Source: DATAES01 sp963802415
Lineage (GTDB): Bacteria > Actinomycetota > Acidimicrobiia > Acidimicrobiales > JACDCH01
Reading direction: 5' to 3'
Length of the DNA: 64,000 bases
Assembly: GCA_963802415.1 (NCBI GenBank)
Contig: CAWDIH010000003.1
Coordinates: 186,001-250,000 of the forward strand
Below are positions 27,144 to 35,479 of the stretch, in pieces. Every line of letters begins with the position of its first letter. The first letter of the stretch is position 1. A program made the translations under genes and the position numbers. The notes under the pieces were generated by a model. It was not told the origin of the DNA. It ran no database searches and saw only the letters and a program-made list of their open reading frames with translations.

Positions 27144-27197
27144 AGAGGGTCCCTCGCGTTGTCGAATTGCCTGCGCAGCCCGAATGGACAGCGCTTT

Positions 27198-27467
27198 CTA
27201 TTGTCGCGCAGCCGGACTGGGACGGAGGAACTCAGTTCGGACGTGCTCGATGTCATGCTCGTCGACCGTCGCCCGCAACGCCTTCGCGAAGGCACGGCGC
27301 CGGACGGCGAGCTCGAAGCACCGGAGCGACCCGGCGCAAAGCCAGGCACCCCGACCTTGAAGTGTACGCCCGACGGCCAGGGATCCATCCGTCCGCCGCA
27401 CGATGCGGGTCAACTCGTCCTGTTTCGCCTTGCGCCGACATCCGATGCACGACCGAATCGGCGGCAA
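27198..27467 (-). CDS. YlxR family (DUF448) RNA-binding protein
   Basis: An 89-residue YlxR protein of the nusA-infB operon. Seen: RSCIGCRRKAKQDELTRIVR and LQGRGAWLCAGSLRCFELAV, the conserved C-x-x-C and GRGAWLC motifs. The start is TTG 27467. It lies 54 bp before infB and about 77 bp after nusA, with the R2b element in that gap. YlxR proteins bind nucleic acids and affect RNase P or transcription in some bacteria; the role here is inferred. Confidence 0.93.
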   Translation of the reverse strand: MPPIRSCIGCRRKAKQDELTRIVRRTDGSLAVGRTLQGRGAWLCAGSLRCFELAVRRRAFAKALRATVDEHDIEHVRTEFLRPSPAARQ

Positions 27468-27481
27468 CGCTCAGGCTCTCC

Positions 27482-27533
27482 CGAACTCCGGGGAGAAACG
27501 GGCGCCATGGCGCCCGTTTCCATCCAACATTCG
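27482..27533 (-). repeat. R2b: dispersed hairpin element between nusA and ylxR
   Basis: The best-preserved R2 copy. Positions 27495-27520 are a perfect 26-base palindrome with the centre GGCGCCATGGCGCC. The minus-strand element begins 11 bp after the nusA stop. It would fold in the nusA-ylxR mRNA and may reduce read-through or cut the transcript into segments. Confidence 0.88.
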
Positions 27534-27544
27534 CTGCCGCAGGA

Positions 27545-28789
27545 CTAGGACTCTTCCTCGACGTGCATCGCTGACTCTTCGGCGGACGGCGCGAGCTCGA
27601 CTTCGACGGGGTCGACCGCTCCGCCGGGGGTGGCGTCGTCGTCCTCGGCCACTTCGGCGGCCTCGATCTCGTCCGTCGGCGTATCGATCTGCTGCGACCA
27701 CTCGGCGACGGACAGCGCCGGTCCGCCTTCGGCCGGCTGCCAGAGCTGCTCGCCCGTCGCCTCGTCGACGACCCACTCGCCCTGCGCCCACTCCTCGCCG
27801 CCGTAGGCCTCCTCGTCGGCGAGTTGCGTCTCACTCTTGATGTCGACGCGCCAGCCGGTGAGGCGCGCCGCGAGGCGAGCGTTCTGCCCTTCTTTCCCGA
27901 TGGCCAGTGACAGCTGGTAGTCGGGGACGATGACCTCGGCGGTCCCAGTCTCTTCGTCGATGCGGACGTCTTTCACCTTGGCCGGCGAGAGCGCCTTCAT
28001 CACGAAGTCGGGCGGGTCCTCGGAGAAGGGGACGATGTCGATCTTCTCACCGCGCAGCTCATTCACGACCATGCGGACGCGCGCGCCGCGTGCGCCGACG
28101 CACGCACCGACTGGGTCGACGTTGTTGTCGTTCGACCACACCGCGATTTTCGTGCGATGCCCGGGTTCGCGCGCGCAGGCCTTGATCTCGACGATGCCGT
28201 CGGCGATCTCGGGAACTTCGAGTTCGAACAGGCGCTTGATGAGACCCGGATGCGTTCGCGACACCACGATCTGTGGCCCCTTGGAGGTCTTGCGGACCTC
28301 GACGATGTAAGCCTTTACGCGCGCGCCGGGCTCGGGCCGCTCGTACGGAACCTGTTCCGCCTGGGGTAACAGCGCCTCTACTCGTCCCAGGTCGAGCAGC
28401 GTGTACCTGCTGTCGTTCTGCTGGATGATGCCGGTGACGATGTCGCCCTCACGGCCCGCGTACTCCTCGTACTTCTGCTCGCGGTCGATCTCGCGTAGAC
28501 GTTGCGTCATCACTTGCTTTGCCGTCTGCGCCGCGATGCGGCCGAAGTCGGACGGCGTGACGTCGATCTCGTCGCCGAACGGCTCGCCGTCCTCGTCGAT
28601 CTCCTGCGCGAACACCCGGAACTCGAACGAGTCGGGGTCGATGGTGACCCAGGCGTACTCGTAGGCGTCGTCGCGTCGCTTGTAGGCGGACTCGAGCGCG
28701 TCGGCGAGCGCGCTGAGGAGGGTGTCGATGGTGATGCCGCGCTCGGCGGCGAGCATCTGCAGCGCTTCCATCATGTCGAGGTTGCTCAT
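27545..28789 (-). CDS. nusA: Transcription termination/antitermination factor NusA
   Basis: A 414-residue NusA. Order seen: N-terminal domain (LQMLAAERGITIDTLLSALA), S1 domain (GDIVTGIIQQNDSRYTLLDL), then two KH domains (DPVGACVGARGARVRMVVNE and LAIGKEGQNARLAARLTGW). It ends with an acidic tail of about 90 residues rich in Glu, Asp and Ala. ATG 28789 (MSNLDMMEALQ) overlaps the rimP end (ATGA); the frame continues upstream to 28846 inside rimP. The acidic tail is typical of actinobacterial NusA. Confidence 0.96.
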   Translation of the reverse strand: MSNLDMMEALQMLAAERGITIDTLLSALADALESAYKRRDDAYEYAWVTIDPDSFEFRVFAQEIDEDGEPFGDEIDVTPSDFGRIAAQTAKQVMTQRLREIDREQKYEEYAGREGDIVTGIIQQNDSRYTLLDLGRVEALLPQAEQVPYERPEPGARVKAYIVEVRKTSKGPQIVVSRTHPGLIKRLFELEVPEIADGIVEIKACAREPGHRTKIAVWSNDNNVDPVGACVGARGARVRMVVNELRGEKIDIVPFSEDPPDFVMKALSPAKVKDVRIDEETGTAEVIVPDYQLSLAIGKEGQNARLAARLTGWRVDIKSETQLADEEAYGGEEWAQGEWVVDEATGEQLWQPAEGGPALSVAEWSQQIDTPTDEIEAAEVAEDDDATPGGAVDPVEVELAPSAEESAMHVEEES

Positions 28790-29280
28790 GACGCACTCTT
28801 CTCTCGAGACGGCTTCCGGCGGGCGGGCTTCGCAGGCGATCCCCACTCGAACACGGTGCGGGCCTTCTCGATCTCGTCGTACCGAAGGCGGCGGTCGTCC
28901 ACCGTGACGCCCTCGTCGTTGGCTTCCGAGAGGACGCCGCGGACCCGCCGCTCACCGTCGACGCCGGGCCGCGTCTTGAGGTTCACGCTCGAGCCGACGG
29001 CTCGGGTGAAGTGCGCCGGCGTGCGCAACGTCCGCTCGAGCCCGGGGCTCGACACCTCGAGCGTGTAGCGACCTTCGATCGGATCGTGCTCGTCCAGAGC
29101 GAGCGAGACGAGCCGGGTGGCCTGTGCGATGGTGTCGAGGTCGAGGCCCTCGCTGGACGGCGCGGGCCGTTCGATCGTGATCCGGAGCTGCGAGCCCGCC
29201 AGCTCGACGTCGTAGACCTCCAGGGAGTGCCTCGCGAGCAGCGGCTCGACGACTTCGCGCACGCGCTCAACGATGCTCAC
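28786..29280 (-). CDS. rimP: Ribosome maturation factor RimP
   Basis: A 164-residue RimP needed for 30S subunit assembly. Seen: LEVYDVELAGSQLRITIERP, LEVSSPGLERTLRTPAHF and YDEIEKARTVFEW. GTG 29280 is preceded by GGAGGAGGTGA about 10 bases upstream. It begins the rimP-nusA-ylxR-infB operon and overlaps nusA by 4 bp. Confidence 0.95.
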   Translation of the reverse strand: MSIVERVREVVEPLLARHSLEVYDVELAGSQLRITIERPAPSSEGLDLDTIAQATRLVSLALDEHDPIEGRYTLEVSSPGLERTLRTPAHFTRAVGSSVNLKTRPGVDGERRVRGVLSEANDEGVTVDDRRLRYDEIEKARTVFEWGSPAKPARRKPSREKSAS

Positions 29281-29325
29281 CTGACGGTCACCTCCTCCGG
29301 GTCGTTACCTCCAACGTTCAAACGA

Positions 29326-29351
29326 GAGGCGTGGGCCGGAGCCCACGCCTC
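29326..29351 (-). terminator. Hairpin between thioesterase gene and rimP
   Basis: An 11-bp perfect stem GAGGCGTGGGC / GCCCACGCCTC with a four-base loop. On the minus strand it lies just after the thioesterase stop and is followed by TCGTTTG. It is probably the terminator of the proS-thioesterase unit, or part of the rimP leader. Confidence 0.7.
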
Positions 29352-29357
29352 ACGGGG

Positions 29358-30068
29358 TTAAACAGTATATCCCTGGCCTCGGTCGATTCGTCCGGATGCT
29401 GCCACGTCGCCGTCCGCCAACAGCCACAGTTCGGGGCCGTTCACGACGATCTCGGCATGCTGCCCGCGATCCACCCCACCTCGGTACTCGACGGTCACCG
29501 TCGTCGGGGCGCACAGGTCGAAGCACTCTTCGACGACCGCCCAGTACACCGCATTGTTGACGTGACCGAGGAGGTCGAAGTCGCTGAAGCGCACTGGCCA
29601 TGGCTCGCGCCCTTGACCGTCGGGCGGTCCGCCGTGTGCCAACCGCGGGTGCACGGTCCGTCCTCCGGCGGCTTCGTCGTAGACGTCGAAGAAGCTTTTC
29701 GCCAGTCGCTTCGGACGCCCCGTGACGGCGTCGACGTGGACCCACAGCGCGGCCGCTTCGATCGAGCCGCCTCGGTCGCCTTCGACCGACGTTCGCCGCT
29801 CGGCCCACCGTCCTCCGGTGCCCGACGCCCACGTCGTGAGCCGCAGCTCCTCACGGAACACCGGAAAGCGCTCGACGTGCATCTGCGTGCGCCGCACGAC
29901 CCAGCTGGCCGCGTTCTCACCGACGGCATCGATCGCGTCGTCGTTGGCGACGTCCTGCAGGTAGCGGGCCACGGCGTCGAGCCGCATCCGTCCCTTGGGC
30001 GTCACGTCGCCCAGACGGGCGCGCGCCGTGCCGGTGAACGTCCGCCCCGACGTCGGTCGTGGGATCAA
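29358..30068 (-). CDS. Acyl-ACP thioesterase-like double hot-dog protein
   Basis: A 236-residue protein like acyl-ACP thioesterases. The first hot-dog has RMRLDAVARYLQDVANDDA and WVVRRTQMHVERFPVFREEL; the second has RFSDFDLLGHVNNAVYWAVV, the D-x-x-G-H-x-N-N signature. TTG 30068 is chosen because it overlaps the proS stop (TTGA); other in-frame starts lie inside proS. It should release fatty acids from ACP or CoA, with chain length unknown. The neighbouring hairpin at 29326 ends the unit. Confidence 0.83.
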   Translation of the reverse strand: MIPRPTSGRTFTGTARARLGDVTPKGRMRLDAVARYLQDVANDDAIDAVGENAASWVVRRTQMHVERFPVFREELRLTTWASGTGGRWAERRTSVEGDRGGSIEAAALWVHVDAVTGRPKRLAKSFFDVYDEAAGGRTVHPRLAHGGPPDGQGREPWPVRFSDFDLLGHVNNAVYWAVVEECFDLCAPTTVTVEYRGGVDRGQHAEIVVNGPELWLLADGDVAASGRIDRGQGYTV

Positions 30069-31474
30069 TATCCGCGGGCGCAGTAGGCGACGAGATCCGG
30101 TTCGTCCTCGGCCAGTGGGACTGATCCGTCGGCTCGTTGCAGGCACCGCACCGTGACCGCAGACTCGGCGAGCCAGGCTTCCCCCGCTTCACCGATCACG
30201 TTCCATGGCGCGCGGTGCGAAGCCCGTGGCCGAAACCTCGACGATCTCGTCGAGCGTCGAGCAGTCGCCCGTCGCCTGGTTGCGCCTCGCGGTGGCCGAG
30301 GACAACAGCTCGGCCTGGAGCAGGTCGATCGCATCGAGGACTTGGAGAGCGGCAACACCGAGGTTCACCTGTGCCTTCATGCCGGTGTCGCGGCGGACGA
30401 TGGTGACATCGCCTTCGGCGAGGTCGCGCGGCCCGACCTCGAGCCGCAGCGGAACGCCCTTCAGCTCCCAGTCAGTGGCGCGCCGACCGAACGACACGTC
30501 GACACGCGCGTCGAGCTCGACGCGAACACCATGCGCGCGCGCAGCTCGTCCGCGAGCTTCCGAGCCGCTTCGCCGGATCCGTCTTCGTCCTTGACCAAGA
30601 TCACGACGCATTGCACCGGCGCCAGGCGCGGTGGGACGACGAGACCGTTCTCGTCGCCGTGCGCCATGATCAGTGCGCCCATCAACCGCGTCGATGCGCC
30701 CCAGGACGTCGTCCAGCACAGCTGCTGCGCGCCTGTGTCGTCGAGATACTGGATGTCGAAGATGCGCGCGAAGTTCTGGCCGAGCTCATGGCTCGTTCCC
30801 ATCTGAAGTGCTTTGCCGTCGCGCATCATCCCTTCGCACGTCATGGAATTGATCGCACCCGGAAAACGCTCCCCCGCGGTCTTGCGACCCACGTACACCG
30901 GGATGGCCATCACCTGGACCATGAAGTCTTCGTACGCGTCACGCAGGATGCGGGTTGCGTACTGGCGGGCGTCATCTTGCGACGCGTCCGCGGTGTGTCC
31001 CTCCTGCCACAGGAACTCGGTGGTGCGCAGGAAGATCCGGGGACGCATCTCCCATCGCACGACGTTCGCCCATTGGTTGAGGAGCAACGGAAGGTCGCGG
31101 TAGCTCTGCACCCACTTGCCGAGGTACTCGCCGATGACGGTCTCGCTCGTGGGCCGGACCACGAGCGGCTCCTCGAGCTCCTTGCCGCCAGCGTGCGTCA
31201 CCACGGCGAGCTCGGGACTGAACCCTTCGACGTGCTCGGCCTCCCGCTGCAGGTAGCCCATCGGGATGAACAACGGGAAGTAGGCGTTGCGCGCGCCCGT
31301 CGCCTTGATGCGGTCGTCGAGCTCGCGCTGCATCCGCTCCCAGATCGCGTATCCGTACGGACGGATGACCATCGTGCCCCGCGCCGGACCGTTCTCGGCG
31401 AGCTCGGCCTTGGCGACGACGTCCTGGTACCAGCGAGGGAAGTCCTCGCTCGGCGACGTCAGGACCTTGGCCAT
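30065..31474 (-). CDS. proS: Prolyl-tRNA synthetase (short type), with two frameshifts
   Basis: Class II ProRS of the archaeal/short type. Frame 1 (ATG 31474 to about 30535) has DFPRWYQDVVAKAEL, VIRPYGYAIWERMQRELD, RPTSETVIGEYLGKWV (motif 1/2 region), TTEFLWQEGHTA and CWTTSWGASTRLMGALIMAH. Frame 2 runs from about 30535 to 30210 (RVDVSFGRRATDWELKGVPL, RLEVGPRDLAEG). Frame 3 ends at 30065 with GEAWLAESAVTVRC and ARGY, the family C-terminus. One net deletion near 30535 and one insertion near 30210 reconcile them. An essential enzyme, so the breaks are probably not real. Confidence 0.93.
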
Positions 31475-31503
31475 CACCCGAAGTTACTTGGCGAAGGCGT
31501 CGC

Positions 31504-32895
31504 TCAGGCAGGGGTTCCGTCGATGTGCTTGTGGATCAGGTCCACGCGTTGCTCGCTGGCGTTGGCGTCGTCGCCCTGCTCCTCGAGCAACGCGTTGCGG
31601 TCTTCCTCCGCGGCCGCCTTGGCCGCGGCGAGGTCCGCCTTGGACAGGGCCCGCTCCACGCCGTGCGCGTTGATGAACTCGGCCCATTCGACGAGCGCGC
31701 CGACCATGTCGGTCTCGGGCACGACCGCGACGTTCGTGCCGCGCACGAACAAGTGGCCGCGCCGGTTGCCGGCGGCGATTCCGAGGTCTGCGTCACGGGC
31801 CTCGCCGGGACCGTTGACGACGCATCCCATCACGGCGACCTGCAGGGGGATCTCGCGGTCACCGAACGCCTCCATGGCGTCCTCGGCGACCTTGATGACG
31901 TCGATCTCGGCCCGCCCGCACGATGGACAAGCAATGAGGTCGACGTTCTTGCGCTCGCGGAGACCCATCGCTTCGAGCAGTTGGGGCCGGCGCGCCGGTC
32001 ACCGAACGCCTCTATGGCGTCCTCGGCGACCTTGATGACGTCGATCTCGGCCCGCCCGCACGATGGACAAGCAATGAGGTCGACGTTCTTGCGCTCGCGC
32101 AGACCCATCGCTTCGAGCAGTTGGCGGCCGGCCCGCGCCTCTTCGACGGGATCGGCGGTGAGCGAATAGCGGATGGTGTCGCCGATGCCCTCGGCCAGCA
32201 ACGTGGCGATGCCGGCAGTCGCTTTCACCACACCCGCAGGCGGCGGACCGGCTTCCGTCACGCCCAGGTGGAGCGGATGATCCGTGACCTCGGACAGCTG
32301 CCGGTACGCCTCGATCATCAAGGGCACCGACGACGCCTTGACGGAGATCTTCACATCGTCGAAGCCGACCTCTTCGAAGTACGCGAGCTCGATCTGCGCG
32401 GACTCGACCATCGCCTCCGGCGTGACCCGTCCGCCGTACTTCTTGTACAGCTCAGGGTCGAGCGATCCACCGTTGACGCCGATGCGGATCGGCACGCCGC
32501 GGTCCTTGCATTCCTGTGCGACGAGCTTGATGTGCTCGGGACGGCGGATGTTCCCCGGGTTCAAGCGGAGGCAGTGCACGCCGGCGTCGAGCGCGGCCAG
32601 CGCCATCTTGTACTGGTGGTGGATGTCGGCGACGATCGGCACTGGCGAGCGCGGGCATGATGCGCGCCAACCCTTCGGCGGCTTCGATCTCGTTGCACGT
32701 ACAACGCACGATGTCCGCGCCGGCGGCATGCAACGCGTAGATCTGTGCCAGCGTCCCTTCGACGTCGGCGGTCTTGGTGATCGTCATCGACTGCACCGAG
32801 ATCGGCGCGTCACCACCGACCTCGACGGTGTGGGTCGGATGGCGGAGGACGAGCTTGCGAGTCGGGCGTCGCTCGAACTGACCGTCGACCAGCAT
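31504..32895 (-). CDS. ispG: 4-hydroxy-3-methylbut-2-enyl diphosphate synthase, with frameshift and internal duplication
   Basis: The IspG iron-sulfur enzyme of the MEP isoprenoid pathway. Frame 1 (ATG 32895 to about 32650) has VGGDAPISVQSMTITKTADV and DIVRCTCNEIEAAEGLA. Frame 2 has PVPIVADIHHQYKMALAALD, LRLNPGNIR and IRIGVNGGSLD, down to LIACPSCGRAEIDVIKVAED (first 4Fe-4S cysteines). Frame 3 (31968-31504) repeats MGLRERKNVDLIACPSCGR and continues VAVMGCVVNGPGEARDADLG. The repeat comes from a duplicated block of about 130 bp (31856-32125). An extra C near 32650 accounts for the first break. Confidence 0.93.
31856..32125. repeat. ispG: Direct duplication of about 130 bp inside ispG
   Basis: Bases from about 31856 to 31984 recur from about 31996 to 32125 at an offset of 140 bp, with only two differences seen (31873/32013 and 31960/32100). 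140 is not a multiple of three, so the duplication shifts the frame. It repeats the codons around the CPSCGR iron-sulfur motif. Confidence 0.9.
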
Positions 32896-32905
32896 CAGAC
32901 CCGTA

Positions 32906-34234
32906 TCAGTTCAGATGAATCGGGTTGACGATGTCGAGAAAGATCGTCGCGACGCCGATCACCACGAGCACCATCACCACTGCGTACGCGAGCGGCATGA
33001 GCTTCATGACATCCGCGTGGTACGGCCGGCCCTTCCGCGAACGGAGTCGCTCGTAGGTCGCGATCGCCACGTGTCCGCCATCGAGCGGTAGCAACGGGAT
33101 CAGGTTGAAGATCCCAATGACGATGTTGATGCTGGCGAAGAACGCGAGGAAAGCGAACGCGCCTTCGTCGACGATCTCGCTACCGAAGCGGGCCGCGCCG
33201 ATGATCGAGACCGGTCGGTCCTCGTCGACCTGCGACGAGCCGGAGCTCGGTGCGGTGTTCGACCCGGACTGGTTCTCGCCGCTGGTCGTCGTCTCGCCGC
33301 GGTTCACAACGGTGTCCGCGAAGTTCGAGAGCCCCGACGGCGAGAAGAACGCGCCGAAGAAACCGAACGTCTGCTTCGAGATGTAGCCGACCTCGGTGAA
33401 CGTTCGACCTGCCGCGGTCAGCGGCCCTACTCGTTGCGAGGGTGGTGCTTGCGGCTCGACGCCGAGGAAGCCGTGGCCCTGGCTCTCACCGATGGTGACG
33501 TCCTTGGTGATCTGCTGGCCGTCGCGGCTGATCACGACCTGGACTTGCTGGCCCTGCCGCGGCACGACGACGTCATGGAGCTTCGAGAACGAGTCGATCT
33601 TCTCGCCGTCGATGGAAACGATGGTGTCGCCTGGCTGGATGCCGGCCTGCTGCGCGGCCGATCCGTCGACCGTCGACTTGATGCGGAAGTCGTCAACTTG
33701 GGTGAACAGATGCCCGCCCGGCGCGCCGAACACGGCGAACACCAGGAAGATCGCGACGATCGCCTGCAGGAAGTGCATCGCCGAGCCCGCCGTCGCCACC
33801 GCCATCCGCTTCGGGTAGCTCTGTTGACGATAGGTGCGCGGCTCGTCTTCGGGCGGCACTTCGTCGAGGTTGTGCATGCCGATGATGCGGACGTATGCGC
33901 CGGCCGGGATGGCCTTCACTCCGTACTCGGTCTCGCCTCGCCGGATGGACCACAGCCTCGGACCGAAGCCGAGGAAGAACTCCGTGACCTTCATACCGGA
34001 CTTCTTGGCGGCGATGTAGTGACCGAGCTCGTGGAGGATGATCATCACGACGATCGCACCGACCACCAGGAGCAGCTGCCAGCCACCCGCGAGTCCAAGC
34101 AGCGCGACGAGGGCCACCACCACGGCGAGCGTGATCCGACGGTCCGGTGCTGAGAGCGCTGGTGGCGTCTGGGGCGGGGTTGCCGTGCTGGTCGGCTGGC
34201 CCGATTGGGGTTCCGTCTCCGTGACGTCGGTCAC
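32906..34234 (-). CDS. rseP: Site-2 protease RseP/RasP family zinc metalloprotease
   Basis: A 442-residue intramembrane protease. The active-site helix is MIILHELGHYIAAKKSG (HExxH), then FGPRLWSIRRGETEYGVKAIPAGAYVRI, a PDZ domain (AAQQAGIQPGDTIVSIDGEKI), and the second metal motif NLIPLLPLDGGHVA near the C-terminal helices. The N-terminus has a Pro/Thr-rich cytoplasmic stretch. It starts at GTG 34234, overlapping the dxr stop, in the dxr-rseP-ispG order found in many actinobacteria. Likely role: cleavage of anti-sigma factors. The frame is intact. Confidence 0.95.
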   Translation of the reverse strand: MTDVTETEPQSGQPTSTATPPQTPPALSAPDRRITLAVVVALVALLGLAGGWQLLLVVGAIVVMIILHELGHYIAAKKSGMKVTEFFLGFGPRLWSIRRGETEYGVKAIPAGAYVRIIGMHNLDEVPPEDEPRTYRQQSYPKRMAVATAGSAMHFLQAIVAIFLVFAVFGAPGGHLFTQVDDFRIKSTVDGSAAQQAGIQPGDTIVSIDGEKIDSFSKLHDVVVPRQGQQVQVVISRDGQQITKDVTIGESQGHGFLGVEPQAPPSQRVGPLTAAGRTFTEVGYISKQTFGFFGAFFSPSGLSNFADTVVNRGETTTSGENQSGSNTAPSSGSSQVDEDRPVSIIGAARFGSEIVDEGAFAFLAFFASINIVIGIFNLIPLLPLDGGHVAIATYERLRSRKGRPYHADVMKLMPLAYAVVMVLVVIGVATIFLDIVNPIHLN

Positions 34235-35394
34235 ACGGCCGTCCTCTTCTCGATCAGTCGTCGGGCCTCGGCTCTGGCCCTGCGGTCAACATCGATGACA
34301 TCGTCGGCGCTGTCTGCCGCCGTCCCATCATGGCGGTCCAGAGCCTCAAAGAGAACATCGGCAATGGAACGCCACGGGATGAGCCCCTCGAGGAAGGCTG
34401 CCACAGCCACTTCGTTGGCGGCATTCAGCCACGCCGGCGCAGTTTGGCCTCGCCGGCCCGCCTCGTACGCGAGCCCCAGGCACGGAAACGCCTCGAGGTC
34501 CGGCGGCTCGAAGTCCAGCCGCGCGAGCTCCGACCAGTCGATGCGGCCGAACGGCGTCGTGATCCGGTCCGGGTAGGCGAGGGCGTAGCCGACCGGTAGC
34601 CGCATGTCGGGCAGGGACAGTTGCGCGATGGTCGCCCCGTCGGTGAACTCGACCATGGAGTGCACGACCGACTGCGGGTGCACCACCACCTCGATCTGGT
34701 CGTAGTCGACGCCGAACAACTCGTGCGCCTCGATGACCTCGAGGCCCTTGTTCATCAGCGTCGACGAGTCCACCGTGATCTTCGGACCCATCTTCCACGT
34801 CGGATGGGCGAGGGCGTCCTCCACGGTGACGTCGGCAAGCTCGTCACGCGTCCGGCCTCGGAACGGGCCGCCGCTCGCGGTCAACACGATGCGGCTGAGC
34901 GTCGTGGGATCTCCCCCGCTGTTGGCGCGGAGGCACTGGTGGACCGCGCAGTGCTCGCTGTCGACAGGGATCAGCTCGGCCCCCGGGGTGCACCTGACGC
35001 GCTGCACCACAGGACCGGCCGCGATCAACGACTCTTTGTTGGCGAGCGCGAGCCGGCGACCTGCTTCCAGCGCCGCGAGCGTCACGGAGAGCCCGGCAAA
35101 ACCGACGACGCCGTTGACCACGACGTCGGCGTCGGTGCTGATGGCGGCGAGTGCCGTTTCCCCGGTCATGATCTCGATCCCGTCGGGAAGCAGTGCTGCG
35201 AGCTCCAGGGCTTTCGACGCGTCGGCGAGCGCGACGACCTCGGGGTGGAACTCGGCGGCCTGCTTGGCCAGCAGCTCGACCGACGACGACGCGCCGAGCG
35301 CGACCACCTGGTAGGCATCGGGCTCGTTGCGGACGACATCCAGCGCCTGCGTTCCGATTGACCCCGTCGCGCCCACGATGGCGAGCGATCGCAT
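34231..35394 (-). CDS. dxr: 1-deoxy-D-xylulose 5-phosphate reductoisomerase
   Basis: A 387-residue Dxr, making MEP from DXP with NADPH. Seen: LAIVGATGSIGTQALDVV (nucleotide binding), RRLALANKESLIAAGPVV, PVDSEHCAVHQCL (metal-binding D and E), RIVLTASGGPFRG, HPTWKMGPKITVDSSTLMNK and HPQSVVHSMVEF. ATG 35394 (MRSLAIVGATG) is chosen; ATG 35400 is also possible. It overlaps rseP by 4 bp, and the R2c element lies 33 bp upstream. Confidence 0.96.
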   Translation of the reverse strand: MRSLAIVGATGSIGTQALDVVRNEPDAYQVVALGASSSVELLAKQAAEFHPEVVALADASKALELAALLPDGIEIMTGETALAAISTDADVVVNGVVGFAGLSVTLAALEAGRRLALANKESLIAAGPVVQRVRCTPGAELIPVDSEHCAVHQCLRANSGGDPTTLSRIVLTASGGPFRGRTRDELADVTVEDALAHPTWKMGPKITVDSSTLMNKGLEVIEAHELFGVDYDQIEVVVHPQSVVHSMVEFTDGATIAQLSLPDMRLPVGYALAYPDRITTPFGRIDWSELARLDFEPPDLEAFPCLGLAYEAGRRGQTAPAWLNAANEVAVAAFLEGLIPWRSIADVLFEALDRHDGTAADSADDVIDVDRRARAEARRLIEKRTAV

Positions 35395-35427
35395 GACCAT
35401 CAGAGGCTACTTGCCGGTCCTTTCCAG

Positions 35428-35479
35428 CGAACTCCGGGGAGAAACGGATGTCATAGCGCCCGTTTCCATCCAACATTCG
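35428..35479 (-). repeat. R2c: dispersed hairpin element overlapping the cdsA 3' end
   Basis: Same ends as R2a and R2b, but the left half of the core has diverged, leaving only GAAACGG/CCGTTTC arms. The last residues and the stop codon of cdsA are read from within it. It lies between cdsA and dxr. Confidence 0.83.

Noticed and set aside
32121..32660. Plus-strand frame opposite ispG
   Set aside because: Antisense to the conserved IspG core; no independent support.
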